62,164 nt of DNA from Streptosporangiaceae bacterium (GTDB taxonomy: Bacteria > Actinomycetota > Actinomycetes > Streptosporangiales > Streptosporangiaceae), in the NCBI GenBank assembly GCA_019239975.1, contig JAFAZE010000048.1, forward strand, positions 1 through 62,164. Reading direction: 5' to 3'. The notes under the pieces were generated by a model that made no database searches, was not told where the DNA came from, and saw nothing but the letters and a program-made list of their open reading frames with translations. How positions within the stretch are numbered: the first letter of the stretch is position 1; each line of letters opens with the position of its first letter. Position numbers and translations under genes: made by a program. Positions 27,180 to 35,106 of this stretch are shown here, in pieces.

Positions 27180-28523
27180 TCACGCGGAACGCATGCGGCT
27201 TACGATTCCGGTGTCGTAGTCGCCGCTGACGAACTCGGGGCTGGCGAGCAGCTCGGCGTGGAACGGCAGGTTGGTCTTGAGGCCGCCGACCTGGAAGCCG
27301 CCAACCGCCTCCCTGGCCCGTTCGATGGCCTCCGCGCGGCTGTCGCCGTGCGCGCACAGCTTGGCCAGCAGCGGGTCGTAGAACGGCGTGACGGTGTTGC
27401 CCGCCTCGTAACCGGAATCCACCCTGATCCCCGGGCCGGCCGGCTCGGCCCAGCCGGTGATCGTGCCCGGGCTCGGCAGGAACCGGCGCGGGTCTTCGGC
27501 GTAGACACGCAGCTCGATCGCGTGCCCGGACGGGCGCACGGCCTCCGGATCGAACGATATGCCCGAGCCCGACGCGATCAGAAACTGCTGCTCGACCACG
27601 TCGATGCCGGTGACGAGCTCGGTGACCGGGTGCTCGACCTGCAGCCTGGTGTTCATCTCGAGGAAGACGAAATCACCGGAGTCGGAGTCCACCAGGCACT
27701 CGACCGTGCCGGCGTTCAGGTAGCCGACCGCCTCGCCGGCCCGGACAGCGGCGGCGAGCATCCGCGACCGCAGCGCCGGGCCGACGGCCGGCGACGGCGT
27801 TTCCTCCGCCACCTTCTGGTGCCTGCGCTGCACCGAGCAGTCCCGCTCGCCGAGGGCGAGCACCCGCCCGTCCGCGAGGCCGAGGATCTGCACCTCGACG
27901 TGGCGCGCGCGGGGCAGGTAGCGCTCGATCAGGATCTCCGGCGAGCCGAAGAACCGTTCCGCGCGGGACCGCGCGGTGCCGAACGCGGCCCGCAGCGCCG
28001 CGGCGTCGCCCGCCGCGCTCATCCCGATGCCGCCGCCGCCGGCCGCGGCCTTGACCATGACGGGATACCCGATCCGTTCCGCCTCGGCGACGGCGGCGTC
28101 CGCGTCGGCGGCCGGCTCGTGGCTGCCCGGCGCCACCGGGACCCCCGCCTTCTCCATCAGGTTGCGCGCCCGGATCTTGTCGCCCATCTGCTCGATCGAG
28201 TCCGGCTGAGGGCCGATCCAGGTCAGGCCCTCGGCAATCACGCGCCGGGCGAAATCGGGGCTCTCGGAGAGGAAACCGTAGCCGGGATGGATCGCCCCGG
28301 CGCCGGTGCGCCGCGCCGCCGCCAGAATGACCTCCGCGTCGAGATAGCTCTGCGCGGGCGACGCCGGGCCGATGCAGACCGACTCGCCGGCCTCGCGGAC
28401 GTACGGCAGGCCGGCGTCCGCCTCCGAGTAGACCGCGACCGTCCTGACGCCCAGCCGCCGGGCGGTACGGATCACGCGGCGCGCTATCTCGCCCCGGTTG
28501 GCGACGAGTACGGAATCGAGCAC
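27180..28523 (-). CDS. accC: Biotin carboxylase subunit of an acyl-CoA carboxylase
   Basis: 447 residues. N-terminal SVLVANRGEIARRVIRTARRLGVRTVAVYSEAD, ATP-grasp with KAAAGGGGIGMSAA, catalytic ERDCSVQRRHQKVAEE, FLEMNTRLQVEHPVTELVTGID and the C-terminal RVYAEDP. Carboxylates biotin on a carrier protein using bicarbonate and ATP. The length equals a free AccC subunit, not a fused AccA3. GTG start sits 6 nt after TAAGCT (leaderless). Partner carrier downstream; biotin synthesis genes bioF and bioD lie 7-10 kb away. Confidence 0.93.
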   Translation of the reverse strand: MLDSVLVANRGEIARRVIRTARRLGVRTVAVYSEADAGLPYVREAGESVCIGPASPAQSYLDAEVILAAARRTGAGAIHPGYGFLSESPDFARRVIAEGLTWIGPQPDSIEQMGDKIRARNLMEKAGVPVAPGSHEPAADADAAVAEAERIGYPVMVKAAAGGGGIGMSAAGDAAALRAAFGTARSRAERFFGSPEILIERYLPRARHVEVQILGLADGRVLALGERDCSVQRRHQKVAEETPSPAVGPALRSRMLAAAVRAGEAVGYLNAGTVECLVDSDSGDFVFLEMNTRLQVEHPVTELVTGIDVVEQQFLIASGSGISFDPEAVRPSGHAIELRVYAEDPRRFLPSPGTITGWAEPAGPGIRVDSGYEAGNTVTPFYDPLLAKLCAHGDSRAEAIERAREAVGGFQVGGLKTNLPFHAELLASPEFVSGDYDTGIVSRMRSA

Positions 28524-28558
28524 CGCAGCAGCTTACCGGCCCGCCTGGCGGCCGTGCC

Positions 28559-29935
28559 CTACGGACCCAGCACCGACCGGCGGCTTACCAGCCTGCCGAG
28601 CGCGTCCACCACCTGCGGGTCGTACTCCCCGGCGGTGTCCAGCCGGAGCCGCTCGACCGCGGCCGCCGCCCTGCTGGGCTCCACCGAGGTGCCCACCAGG
28701 TCGTCGAAGGCGTTCGCCGCCCGGATGATGCGGCTGCTCAGCGGCGGCTCGTTACCGCGGCCGCGGCCGCGGCCGCCGTTGGCGGCGGTGCTCCCCGCGC
28801 CGGGGCGGTAGGGGTCGCTCTGCCGCCGGACGATCTCCGCGACCGAGTCCAGCACCTTGGCCTGCTGGATGACCTCCGCGCCGTACTCGGCGATCCGGCG
28901 CTGCTCGTCCCGCACGACCAGCACGGTGGCGCCGCCGGGGATCGGGTCGCGCAGCGAGAGCTGGCCTATGTCGTGCATGAGCGCGGCGTACTCGAGCTCG
29001 AGAAGCTCGGGTTCCGCCATGCCGAGCTCACGGCCGATGGACACCGCCAGGCGGCTCACCCGGGCCGAGTGCCCGGTTTCCACGTACCCGCCGATCTCGG
29101 TCACCCTGGCGAGCGCGCGCACCGTCTGCAGGTAGGTCGCGCGGATGCCGGCGTACCGGCGATAGGCCACCTGCGTGACCAGCAGCGGCGCGGTGAACAT
29201 CGCCACCGCGGCGAGCCCCATGACCTCCGCGGCGAACGCGATCAGCAGCGCGGAGGCGCCGACCGCCGTGCCGAGCGGAAGCTGCACGCGCATCTCGTCC
29301 ACCAGCGCCACACCGAACCGCGCGCGCAGCGCGTCCGTCCTGATCAGCGCCTCGATCACCGCTTCGACCAGCCAGGCAAGCGCGACCAGCGAGGCCATGA
29401 CCGGCAGCGCCAGCCACCAGTGCCTGCCGATCTCCGGGTTGCTCGCCAGCGGCCGGAACACCCCGGCGGCGCACGCCACCGCGAGCAGCCGTGCCGCCAT
29501 CCCGGAAAGCCTGGCCGGGCGGCCGACAGCCAGGTGCGGCAGCGCGCCCACGATCATGCCGATCGCCGTGACCGCGATCACCTGCTGGGCGGTGTGCCGC
29601 GCCGGGTGGTTCCCGACCTGGATGAGCATCGCGTAGGCGAGCGCTCCGGCGGTGGCGATCGGCGCGGACTCCCGGTCGCCGGGCAGGCTCAGGCGGAGCA
29701 GCTCGCCGAACGCGATGAGCGCGCCGAACGCGATCGCGTCGCGGACGTCCCGCGGGCCCGCGGCCGCCGTCTGCGCGACCGACGCGATCAGCAGCACCCC
29801 CGCGAAGATCACCAGGAGCGACTGGCCGGAATCCAGAACCTGGCGCGGGAAGCCCCGCGGTTCGTAGCGGCGCTCACCCACGGCCTCAGAGGCTTTCGAT
29901 GATCCGCAGCGGCGCGGTCGGGTCGTCGTGGTCAT
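28559..29935 (-). CDS. Membrane protein with degenerate HD (phosphohydrolase) domain
   Basis: 458 residues. About seven membrane helices in the first ~240 residues, then an HD-type domain: YVETGHSARVSRLAVSIGRELGM and ALMHDIGQLSLRDP retain HD, but the GYP signature region is replaced by SDPYRPGAGSTAANGGRGRG. It looks like a paralogue of the upstream HD-GYP protein that lost the cyclic-di-GMP phosphodiesterase signature, perhaps a regulatory or differently specific partner. ATG at 29935 overlaps the upstream gene by 50 bp; GTG at 29881 just after that stop is an equally credible start. Confidence 0.8.
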   Translation of the reverse strand: MTTTTRPRRCGSSKASEAVGERRYEPRGFPRQVLDSGQSLLVIFAGVLLIASVAQTAAAGPRDVRDAIAFGALIAFGELLRLSLPGDRESAPIATAGALAYAMLIQVGNHPARHTAQQVIAVTAIGMIVGALPHLAVGRPARLSGMAARLLAVACAAGVFRPLASNPEIGRHWWLALPVMASLVALAWLVEAVIEALIRTDALRARFGVALVDEMRVQLPLGTAVGASALLIAFAAEVMGLAAVAMFTAPLLVTQVAYRRYAGIRATYLQTVRALARVTEIGGYVETGHSARVSRLAVSIGRELGMAEPELLELEYAALMHDIGQLSLRDPIPGGATVLVVRDEQRRIAEYGAEVIQQAKVLDSVAEIVRRQSDPYRPGAGSTAANGGRGRGRGNEPPLSSRIIRAANAFDDLVGTSVEPSRAAAAVERLRLDTAGEYDPQVVDALGRLVSRRSVLGP

Positions 29936-31283
29936 GCGCGGCCGCCGCCCCGGCCGATTGCGGGGCCGCGGTGTCCGGGCCGGTCCAGCCGTCCCGTTCG
30001 ATGGCCGCCACGAACGCGTCCACGAACGCGGGGTCGAACTGCGTGCCCGACCATCGCCGCAGCTCCGCGATGGCCTCCGGCACCGGGCGCGCGCCGCGGT
30101 AGGAGCGCGTCGACGTCATCGAGTCGAACGCGTCGGCCACCGCGAGCACCCGGGCGAACTCGGGTATCTCGTCCCCGGTCAGGCCCATCGGGTAGCCGCG
30201 GCCGTCGATCCGCTCATGATGGTGCATGATCCCGGCCAGCGCCTCGTCGAGGAAGCCGATCTCGCGCACTATGTCGAGACCGCGCATCGGGTGCAGCTGG
30301 ATGGCGGCGAACTCGTCGTCCGTGAGCTTCCCGGTCTTCTGCAGCACCTGCGTCGGCACGCCGAGCTTGCCGACATCGTGCAGCATGCCGGCGTACCTGA
30401 TCGCCTCCACCCGCTCCCCGCGCATGCCGATCTCGTGCGCGATCATCACCGATCCCCTGGAGACCCGCTCGCTGTGGCCGCGCGTATAGAAGTCCTTCGT
30501 CTCCACCGCCTGGCACAGCGCGCTCACGGTCGCCTCATACGCGCGCTGCTGGGCCGCGAACTGCGCGACCGCCCAGCGCGCAACGAACAGCGGTACCAGC
30601 ACAAGGACCGGCGTGAACGGCCCGAGCACGCTCCACAGAGCCGCGATGAGCAGGCCGAACGCGCAGTAACCGAGCTCGGTGAGCGCGACCCGCGGATCCA
30701 GCAGGGCACGGGCCTGCTGCCCGGCGCTCCCCGGCTCGCCGGTCAGCCACAGCACACCGCACAGCAGCGAGTAATTGACGATCACGTGGGCCAGCGCGGC
30801 CCCGGCGAACGGCCCGATGAGCTCGGGGAAGGAACTCTGGCCCGGCGTGCCGACCTCACCGCCCAGCAGCAGGAAGACCTCTCCGGGCAGGTAGCCGGTG
30901 AGGGCCATCATGCCGCCGTTGAAGACCTGCTTGGTGGCGGACGTGCCCCGGCGCACCCCGAAGACGGCGCAGCCGCCGACCACCGCCGCCCCCACCGGGC
31001 CGGTCAGCACGATGGCGGCGAGAATGGCCGCGGAGTTGGGCGACCATGACAGGTGCCGTGAACGCAGGCGGGTCGCCGTCGACTCGCACACGACGACCAG
31101 CAGCCCGAGAACGGCCACTTCCAGCCATGCGATGCCGCCCAGCGGGCCTCGGACGACAAAAGCCAGACCCGCGGCCGCCACCGCGCCTACGTAGACCCGG
31201 GCGACCAGCGAAAGCCTGCCCAAACTCCCCCCTCGTAGCCAGCCTGTGACGTGCACTGGAGCCTGGCGGATGCCTAAGACCAT
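29886..31283 (-). CDS. Membrane-anchored HD-GYP phosphodiesterase
   Basis: 465 residues from ATG at 31283. About seven membrane helices, then a complete HD-GYP domain: ETKDFYTRGHSERVSRGSVMIA, YAGMLHDVGKLGVPTQVLQK, HPMRGLDIV, GIMHHHERIDGRGYPMGLTGDEIPEFARVLAVADAFDSMTS. HD-GYP enzymes hydrolyse cyclic-di-GMP. ATG at 31283 overlaps the 3' end of the 30-residue ORF upstream, giving coupling; an in-frame GTG at 31316 lies within that ORF. The C-terminus is His/Asp/Ala-rich. Confidence 0.87.
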   Translation of the reverse strand: MVLGIRQAPVHVTGWLRGGSLGRLSLVARVYVGAVAAAGLAFVVRGPLGGIAWLEVAVLGLLVVVCESTATRLRSRHLSWSPNSAAILAAIVLTGPVGAAVVGGCAVFGVRRGTSATKQVFNGGMMALTGYLPGEVFLLLGGEVGTPGQSSFPELIGPFAGAALAHVIVNYSLLCGVLWLTGEPGSAGQQARALLDPRVALTELGYCAFGLLIAALWSVLGPFTPVLVLVPLFVARWAVAQFAAQQRAYEATVSALCQAVETKDFYTRGHSERVSRGSVMIAHEIGMRGERVEAIRYAGMLHDVGKLGVPTQVLQKTGKLTDDEFAAIQLHPMRGLDIVREIGFLDEALAGIMHHHERIDGRGYPMGLTGDEIPEFARVLAVADAFDSMTSTRSYRGARPVPEAIAELRRWSGTQFDPAFVDAFVAAIERDGWTGPDTAAPQSAGAAAAHDHDDPTAPLRIIESL

Positions 31284-31366
31284 GACACGCCGCGCGAGGC
31301 AGATGCGCGGCAGCACGCTGGGCAGAACTCACCCAGGATCATGAGCAACTTGCCGGTCGCCCGCAT
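31274..31366 (-). CDS. 30-residue Cys-rich leader peptide
   Basis: Short ORF with an excellent Shine-Dalgarno (GGGAGG, 8 nt before ATG at 31366). It encodes a peptide with MRATGKLLMILGEFCPACC at its start, a basic Ser-rich end, and TAG at 31274-31276. Its last 10 bases overlap the ATG of the HD-GYP gene, so translation of the peptide should deliver ribosomes to that start. The C-P-A-C-C cluster next to SigR-RsrA, a thiol-stress locus, is suggestive. It could be a translational leader, a metal or redox sensor, or a small membrane-associated peptide. Confidence 0.6.
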   Translation of the reverse strand: MRATGKLLMILGEFCPACCRASASRGVSWS

Positions 31367-31548
31367 GGGTTGGACCTCCCTCGCGCAGGACAGACGGCTC
31401 ACCGGGATACCGTCCAGGCTCAGGATAACGTGGCCACGGCGATTCGCGCAGACCCAAAGCTCATCGCGGGCTAAAACGTGAAAAGGCAATCACAGACCGC
31501 TACCAAACGCGGCGGCGCGCCCGGCGGCGCTCATTAGCTGTTTCGAAG

Positions 31549-31821
31549 CTAATCGGCTACCTCGAGTTCCGCCTGAACCTGCCTGATCCGTACCAGCACC
31601 TTGCTGCGCAGCGCGGCCGGCGCGGGATCGCAGCCGCAGTGCTTCGCGATCAGCCGTTTCACCGCCTCCTCGAGCCCGAACTCGCGCAGGCACGGCCCGC
31701 ACTCATCCAGATGCTGGCGGATCTTGGCGCAGTCAGCTTCCGACAGCTCGCCGTCGAGGTAGCCGTAGACCCGGTCCAGCACCTCGGTACACGGCACCTC
31801 GTGCGGGTTCCCACAGCTCAT
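31549..31821 (-). CDS. rsrA: Mycothiol-system zinc anti-sigma factor RsrA
   Basis: 90 residues of the ZAS family: [27 protein letters not shown]..., with the zinc-binding and redox motif H-x3-C-x2-C in [14 protein letters not shown] and an upstream Cys (PCTEV). The C-terminal GCDPAP...LRSKVLVRI matches Streptomyces RsrA. Disulfide stress ejects zinc and releases SigR. ATG overlaps the sigR stop (ATGA). Confidence 0.95.
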   Translation of the reverse strand: MSCGNPHEVPCTEVLDRVYGYLDGELSEADCAKIRQHLDECGPCLREFGLEEAVKRLIAKHCGCDPAPAALRSKVLVRIRQVQAELEVAD

Positions 31822-32609
31822 GACCCCTCCTCCTCGGAGGCAACCGCCTGGCCGGCGGAGGGGCCGCTCACTCCCGTCCCCGCCCGGACCAGGCCGCGGT
31901 CAACCGCGTAATCCTGGAGCATTTCCCGTAGCTGACGCCGGCCACGGTGCAGGCGCGACATCACGGTGCCGATCGGCGTGCCCATGATGTCGGCGATTTC
32001 CTTGTAGGCGAACCCCTCGACGTCGGCCAGGTAGACCGCGATCCTGAACTCCTCGGGCAGCGCCTGCAGCGCGGCCTTGATGTCGGAGTCCGGCAGCCGT
32101 TCCAGAGCCTCCGCCTCGGCGGACTTGAGGCCCTCCGAGCTGTGCGAGGCCGCCCGCGCGAGCTGCCAGTCCTCGATCTCGTCGGCCCCGGAGCGCTGCG
32201 GCTCGCGCTGCCGCTTCCGGTAGGTGTTGATGAAGGTGTTGGTCAGGATGCGGAAGAGCCACGCCTTCAGGTTGGTGCCCGGCTGGAACTGGTGGAACGA
32301 CGCGTACGCCTTGGCGAACGTCTCCTGCACCAGGTCCTCGGCGTCCGCCGGGTTGCGCGTCATGCGCAGCGCGGCCGAGTAGAGCTGGTCCAGGAAGGGC
32401 AGGACCTCCTGCTCGAAACGCTCGCCGCGCTGCTCGAGTGTCTCCGGTACCGGACCCACCTCCTCCAGGTTCTCCTCGTCAGCCCGCCACGCGGGAAGAC
32501 CGTACGAGGATACCCGGCCCGCCGTGGCGGCCCACGGCCGGCGGGGCGCAGCAGCGGAAGCGGCGTGAGTTCTCCTGATCAGGCCGCTGGGCGGCGAGGC
32601 GACAGCCAT
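31818..32609 (-). CDS. sigR: ECF sigma factor SigR/SigH with probable long isoform
   Basis: 263 residues from ATG at 32609 or 213 from GTG at 32459. The conserved core starts [19 protein letters not shown] and runs region 2 ([58 protein letters not shown]) and region 4 ([48 protein letters not shown]). The shorter start matches the known Streptomyces SigR N-terminus. The 50-residue upstream extension is in frame and begins 9 nt after a sigma-R-type promoter, as for the unstable SigR' isoform of Streptomyces. Directs the thiol-oxidative stress regulon; held by RsrA. Confidence 0.93.
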   Translation of the reverse strand: MAVASPPSGLIRRTHAASAAAPRRPWAATAGRVSSYGLPAWRADEENLEEVGPVPETLEQRGERFEQEVLPFLDQLYSAALRMTRNPADAEDLVQETFAKAYASFHQFQPGTNLKAWLFRILTNTFINTYRKRQREPQRSGADEIEDWQLARAASHSSEGLKSAEAEALERLPDSDIKAALQALPEEFRIAVYLADVEGFAYKEIADIMGTPIGTVMSRLHRGRRQLREMLQDYAVDRGLVRAGTGVSGPSAGQAVASEEEGS

Positions 32610-32618
32610 GTCACGCTC

Positions 32619-32644
32619 AACACGGCCGCCCCCGCTCACATTCC
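32619..32644 (-). promoter_or_regulatory. SigR-dependent autoregulatory promoter
   Basis: On the minus strand GGAAT (32644-32640) then exactly 18 nt then GTT (32621-32619), the SigR consensus GGAAT-N18-GTT. The gap from the -10 to ATG at 32609 is 9 nt, so the stress transcript would be leaderless and start at the long-form codon. Confidence 0.82.
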
Positions 32645-32649
32645 GGAAC

Positions 32650-33072
32650 TCACGCGGGGGTGGGCGAGACCGCCGGCGGGCCCGCCTGGCTGGGCACCCT
32701 GGCACCAGACCAGCAGCGGACGATGTCCCGCATGGACAGCAGCCCGACCACCTCGTGGCCCTCGACCACGACCAGGTGGCGGAAGCCGCCGCGTACCATG
32801 GCGGCCGCCGCGTCCTCCAGCGTCCAGGCGCGCGCCGCGAACACCAGATCCTGCGTGCAGTGCTGCGCGGCGACCTCGGTGTCGGGGCTCTCGCCGGCGG
32901 CGATCGAGTTGAGGATGTCGCGCTCGGTGAGGATGCCCACGCCCGCGTGATCCGGGTCGACGACGACGGCCGCGCCGACACGCCGCGCGGCCATCATGCG
33001 GGCGGCCTCGCGAAGGGTATGGGCCGGCCCAATCATGAGGACCAGCTCGGACATGCCGTCTTCCACCTTCAT
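32650..33072 (-). CDS. Two-CBS-domain protein
   Basis: 140 residues with a Bateman module: first CBS ([37 protein letters not shown]) and second CBS ([38 protein letters not shown]). Binds adenine nucleotides in related proteins; no effector domain. It lies on the same strand as sigR and ends 6 bp before its promoter, so read-through from here may provide basal sigR expression. Confidence 0.88.
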   Translation of the reverse strand: MKVEDGMSELVLMIGPAHTLREAARMMAARRVGAAVVVDPDHAGVGILTERDILNSIAAGESPDTEVAAQHCTQDLVFAARAWTLEDAAAAMVRGGFRHLVVVEGHEVVGLLSMRDIVRCWSGARVPSQAGPPAVSPTPA

Positions 33073-33197
33073 GGGCAGGCCACCCCCTTGGGCTGGTTAC
33101 GGGTGCGGTGCGGTGCCGCGTTGCGAAAGGGCCACGTTGTGAACCTGTGATATCCATCAAGCGTCAGCGAAACGAGGGCCGTTGGCAACCCCCGGTT

Positions 33198-33986
33198 TCA
33201 CTCGTTCGCCCTCAGCTGGGCCAGGACCTCGTCGTGCAGGTGGCCGTTGGTGCACACCACGCTGCCGCCGTCCGGGGCCGGGACGCCGCTCAGGTCGGTG
33301 AACCGGCCGCCGGCCTCCTCCACGATCACCTGCAGCGCCGCCAGGTCCCACAGCGACACCTCCGGCTCGGCGGAGACGTCCACGGCGCCCTCGGCCACCA
33401 GCACGTGCGACCAGAAGTCGCCGAACGCCCGGGTGCGCCAGACCGAGCGGGCCAGGCCGAGGAAGCCCTCGAACCGGCCCCGGCCGGCCCAGCCGTCGAG
33501 GCTCGAGTAGGACAGGGAGGCGTCGCTAAGCTTCGTGACGCCGGAGACCTGGCACCTGGCGGCCTTCGTCAGGCTGCGCCCGGTCCACGCGCCGCCGCCC
33601 GCCGCGGCCCACCAGCGCCTGCCGAGCGCGGGCGCGGACACGACGCCGACCACGACGTCATCCCCGTCCATCAGCCCGATCAGCGTCGCCCAGACCGGGA
33701 CGCCGCGTACGTAGTTCTTGGTGCCGTCGATCGGGTCGATCACCCAGCAGCGCGGGCCGCCGCCGGTCCGGCCGTGCTCCTCGCCGAGCACCGCGTCCCG
33801 CGGACGCGCCCGGCGCAGGACGTTGCGCAGCGATTCTTCGGCCGCGTTATCGGCGTCGGTCACCGGCGTGAGGTCGGGCTTGGTCTCGACGCGCAGGTCG
33901 AGAGCCCGGAACCGCCGGGTGGTGACGTCATCGGCGGCGTCCGCGAGGACATGCGCGAACCGCAGGTCGTCGTCGTAGCGTGCCAC
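33198..33986 (-). CDS. hisN: Histidinol-phosphatase, inositol-monophosphatase family
   Basis: 262 residues. Metal-binding motifs GEEHGRT, WVIDPIDGTKNYVRGVPVW and the C-terminal WDLAALQVIVEEAGGRFTDLSG. The N-terminus YDDDLRFAHVLADAADDVTTRRFRALDLRVETKPDLTPVTDAD matches actinobacterial HisN, which dephosphorylates histidinol phosphate. GTG at 33986 matches homologous N-termini. The upstream GTG at 34028 would increase the overlap with rsgA. Confidence 0.9.
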   Translation of the reverse strand: MARYDDDLRFAHVLADAADDVTTRRFRALDLRVETKPDLTPVTDADNAAEESLRNVLRRARPRDAVLGEEHGRTGGGPRCWVIDPIDGTKNYVRGVPVWATLIGLMDGDDVVVGVVSAPALGRRWWAAAGGGAWTGRSLTKAARCQVSGVTKLSDASLSYSSLDGWAGRGRFEGFLGLARSVWRTRAFGDFWSHVLVAEGAVDVSAEPEVSLWDLAALQVIVEEAGGRFTDLSGVPAPDGGSVVCTNGHLHDEVLAQLRANE

Positions 33987-35106
33987 CCGCGAAACGGTAC
34001 CGCCTACGCCGTCGCGCTGGCCAGACACGAGGCGGCGCGGCGGCGCGGCGGCTGGCTAAGTCGGACGCCTCGCGGCTGCGCAGCAGGCGGCGGAGGGAGT
34101 CGAGCCTGGCCCCGGCGTGATGCGCGCGCGCCCATTCGCCGAGCGCGCAGCCCGCGGAGAGGTGGTCGCAGCCCGGCGGGCAGTCGCCGGTGCCCTCGGC
34201 CAGGTCGCCGAAGGCGGCGGCGACGCGCTGCGGGCTCACGTGTCCCAGGCCGAAGCCGCGCAGGCCGGGTGTGTCGATGAGCCAGCCGTCGTTCGGCTCG
34301 GGCTGCCAGGTACCGGGCGGGACAGACGGCTGGCCGCCGGGGCGCCTGGTCCGCGGCGGGAGCGGCAGGGCCACGGCGGACGAGGAGATGTGCCTGCCCC
34401 GGCCGGTGACCGGGTTCACCGCCCCGACCGCGCGCGCCGCGTCCGGGATCAGCGCGTTGACCAGCGTCGACTTGCCGACGCCTGACTGGCCGATGAGCAC
34501 GTTCACCTGCCCGGCGAGCGCGGAGCGCAGCCGCGCCAGCGTGCGCGGCGGCAGCGGCTTGCGGGTGGTGAGCATCCGCAGGCCGAGCGGCGTGTAGACC
34601 GCGCGCACCCTGCGCGGGGAGGCCAGGTCCGCCTTGGTCAGCACGAGCAGCGGGTCGAGCCCGGCGTCGTACGCCGCGACCAGGCAGCGGTCGGCGAAGC
34701 GCAGCCGCGGCGGCGGCTCGGCCAGCGCGCAGACGATGACCAGCTGCTGCGCGTTCGCCACGATGATCCGTTCCTGCGGGTCGGTGTCGTCGGCGGACCG
34801 GCGGAGCACGCTGGTGCGCGGCTCGACGCGGACGATCCTGGCGAGCGTGCCCTCCGCACCCGACGTGTCGCCGGCCAGCGCCACGCGGTCGCCGACCACC
34901 ACCGAGTTGCGGCCCAGCTCGCGGGCCTTCATCGCGACGACGAGACGGCCGTCGATGAGGCAGCCGTACCTGCCGCGGTCCACGCTGACGACGAACGCCT
35001 CGGCCGCGCCCTCGTGCGCGGGACGCCGGCGGGTGCGCGGCCTGGAACCACGGCCGGCGCGGACCCTGATGTCGTCCTCGTCGAGGTACGTGCCGCGAGT
35101 TCTCAG
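33928..35106 (-). CDS. rsgA: Ribosome small subunit-dependent GTPase RsgA
   Basis: Circularly permuted GTPase for 30S maturation. OB fold (VVSVDRGRYGCLIDGRLVVAMKARELGRNSVVVGDRV), G4 LTKADL, G1 GQSGVGKSTLVNAL, G3 DTPGLRGFGL, and the zinc-knuckle CPPGCDHLSAGCAL. The homologous N-terminus (D-E-D-D-I-R-V-R) begins right after the aroA stop, but no ATG, GTG or TTG precedes it in frame; CTG at 35106 overlapping the aroA TGA (CTGA) is the best start. The C-terminal ~25 residues (RRAAAPPRVWPARRRRRYRF...) extend past the usual end and overlap hisN. Confidence 0.9.
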   Translation of the reverse strand: MRTRGTYLDEDDIRVRAGRGSRPRTRRRPAHEGAAEAFVVSVDRGRYGCLIDGRLVVAMKARELGRNSVVVGDRVALAGDTSGAEGTLARIVRVEPRTSVLRRSADDTDPQERIIVANAQQLVIVCALAEPPPRLRFADRCLVAAYDAGLDPLLVLTKADLASPRRVRAVYTPLGLRMLTTRKPLPPRTLARLRSALAGQVNVLIGQSGVGKSTLVNALIPDAARAVGAVNPVTGRGRHISSSAVALPLPPRTRRPGGQPSVPPGTWQPEPNDGWLIDTPGLRGFGLGHVSPQRVAAAFGDLAEGTGDCPPGCDHLSAGCALGEWARAHHAGARLDSLRRLLRSREASDLASRRAAAPPRVWPARRRRRYRFAGGTLRRRPAVRACPRGRRR

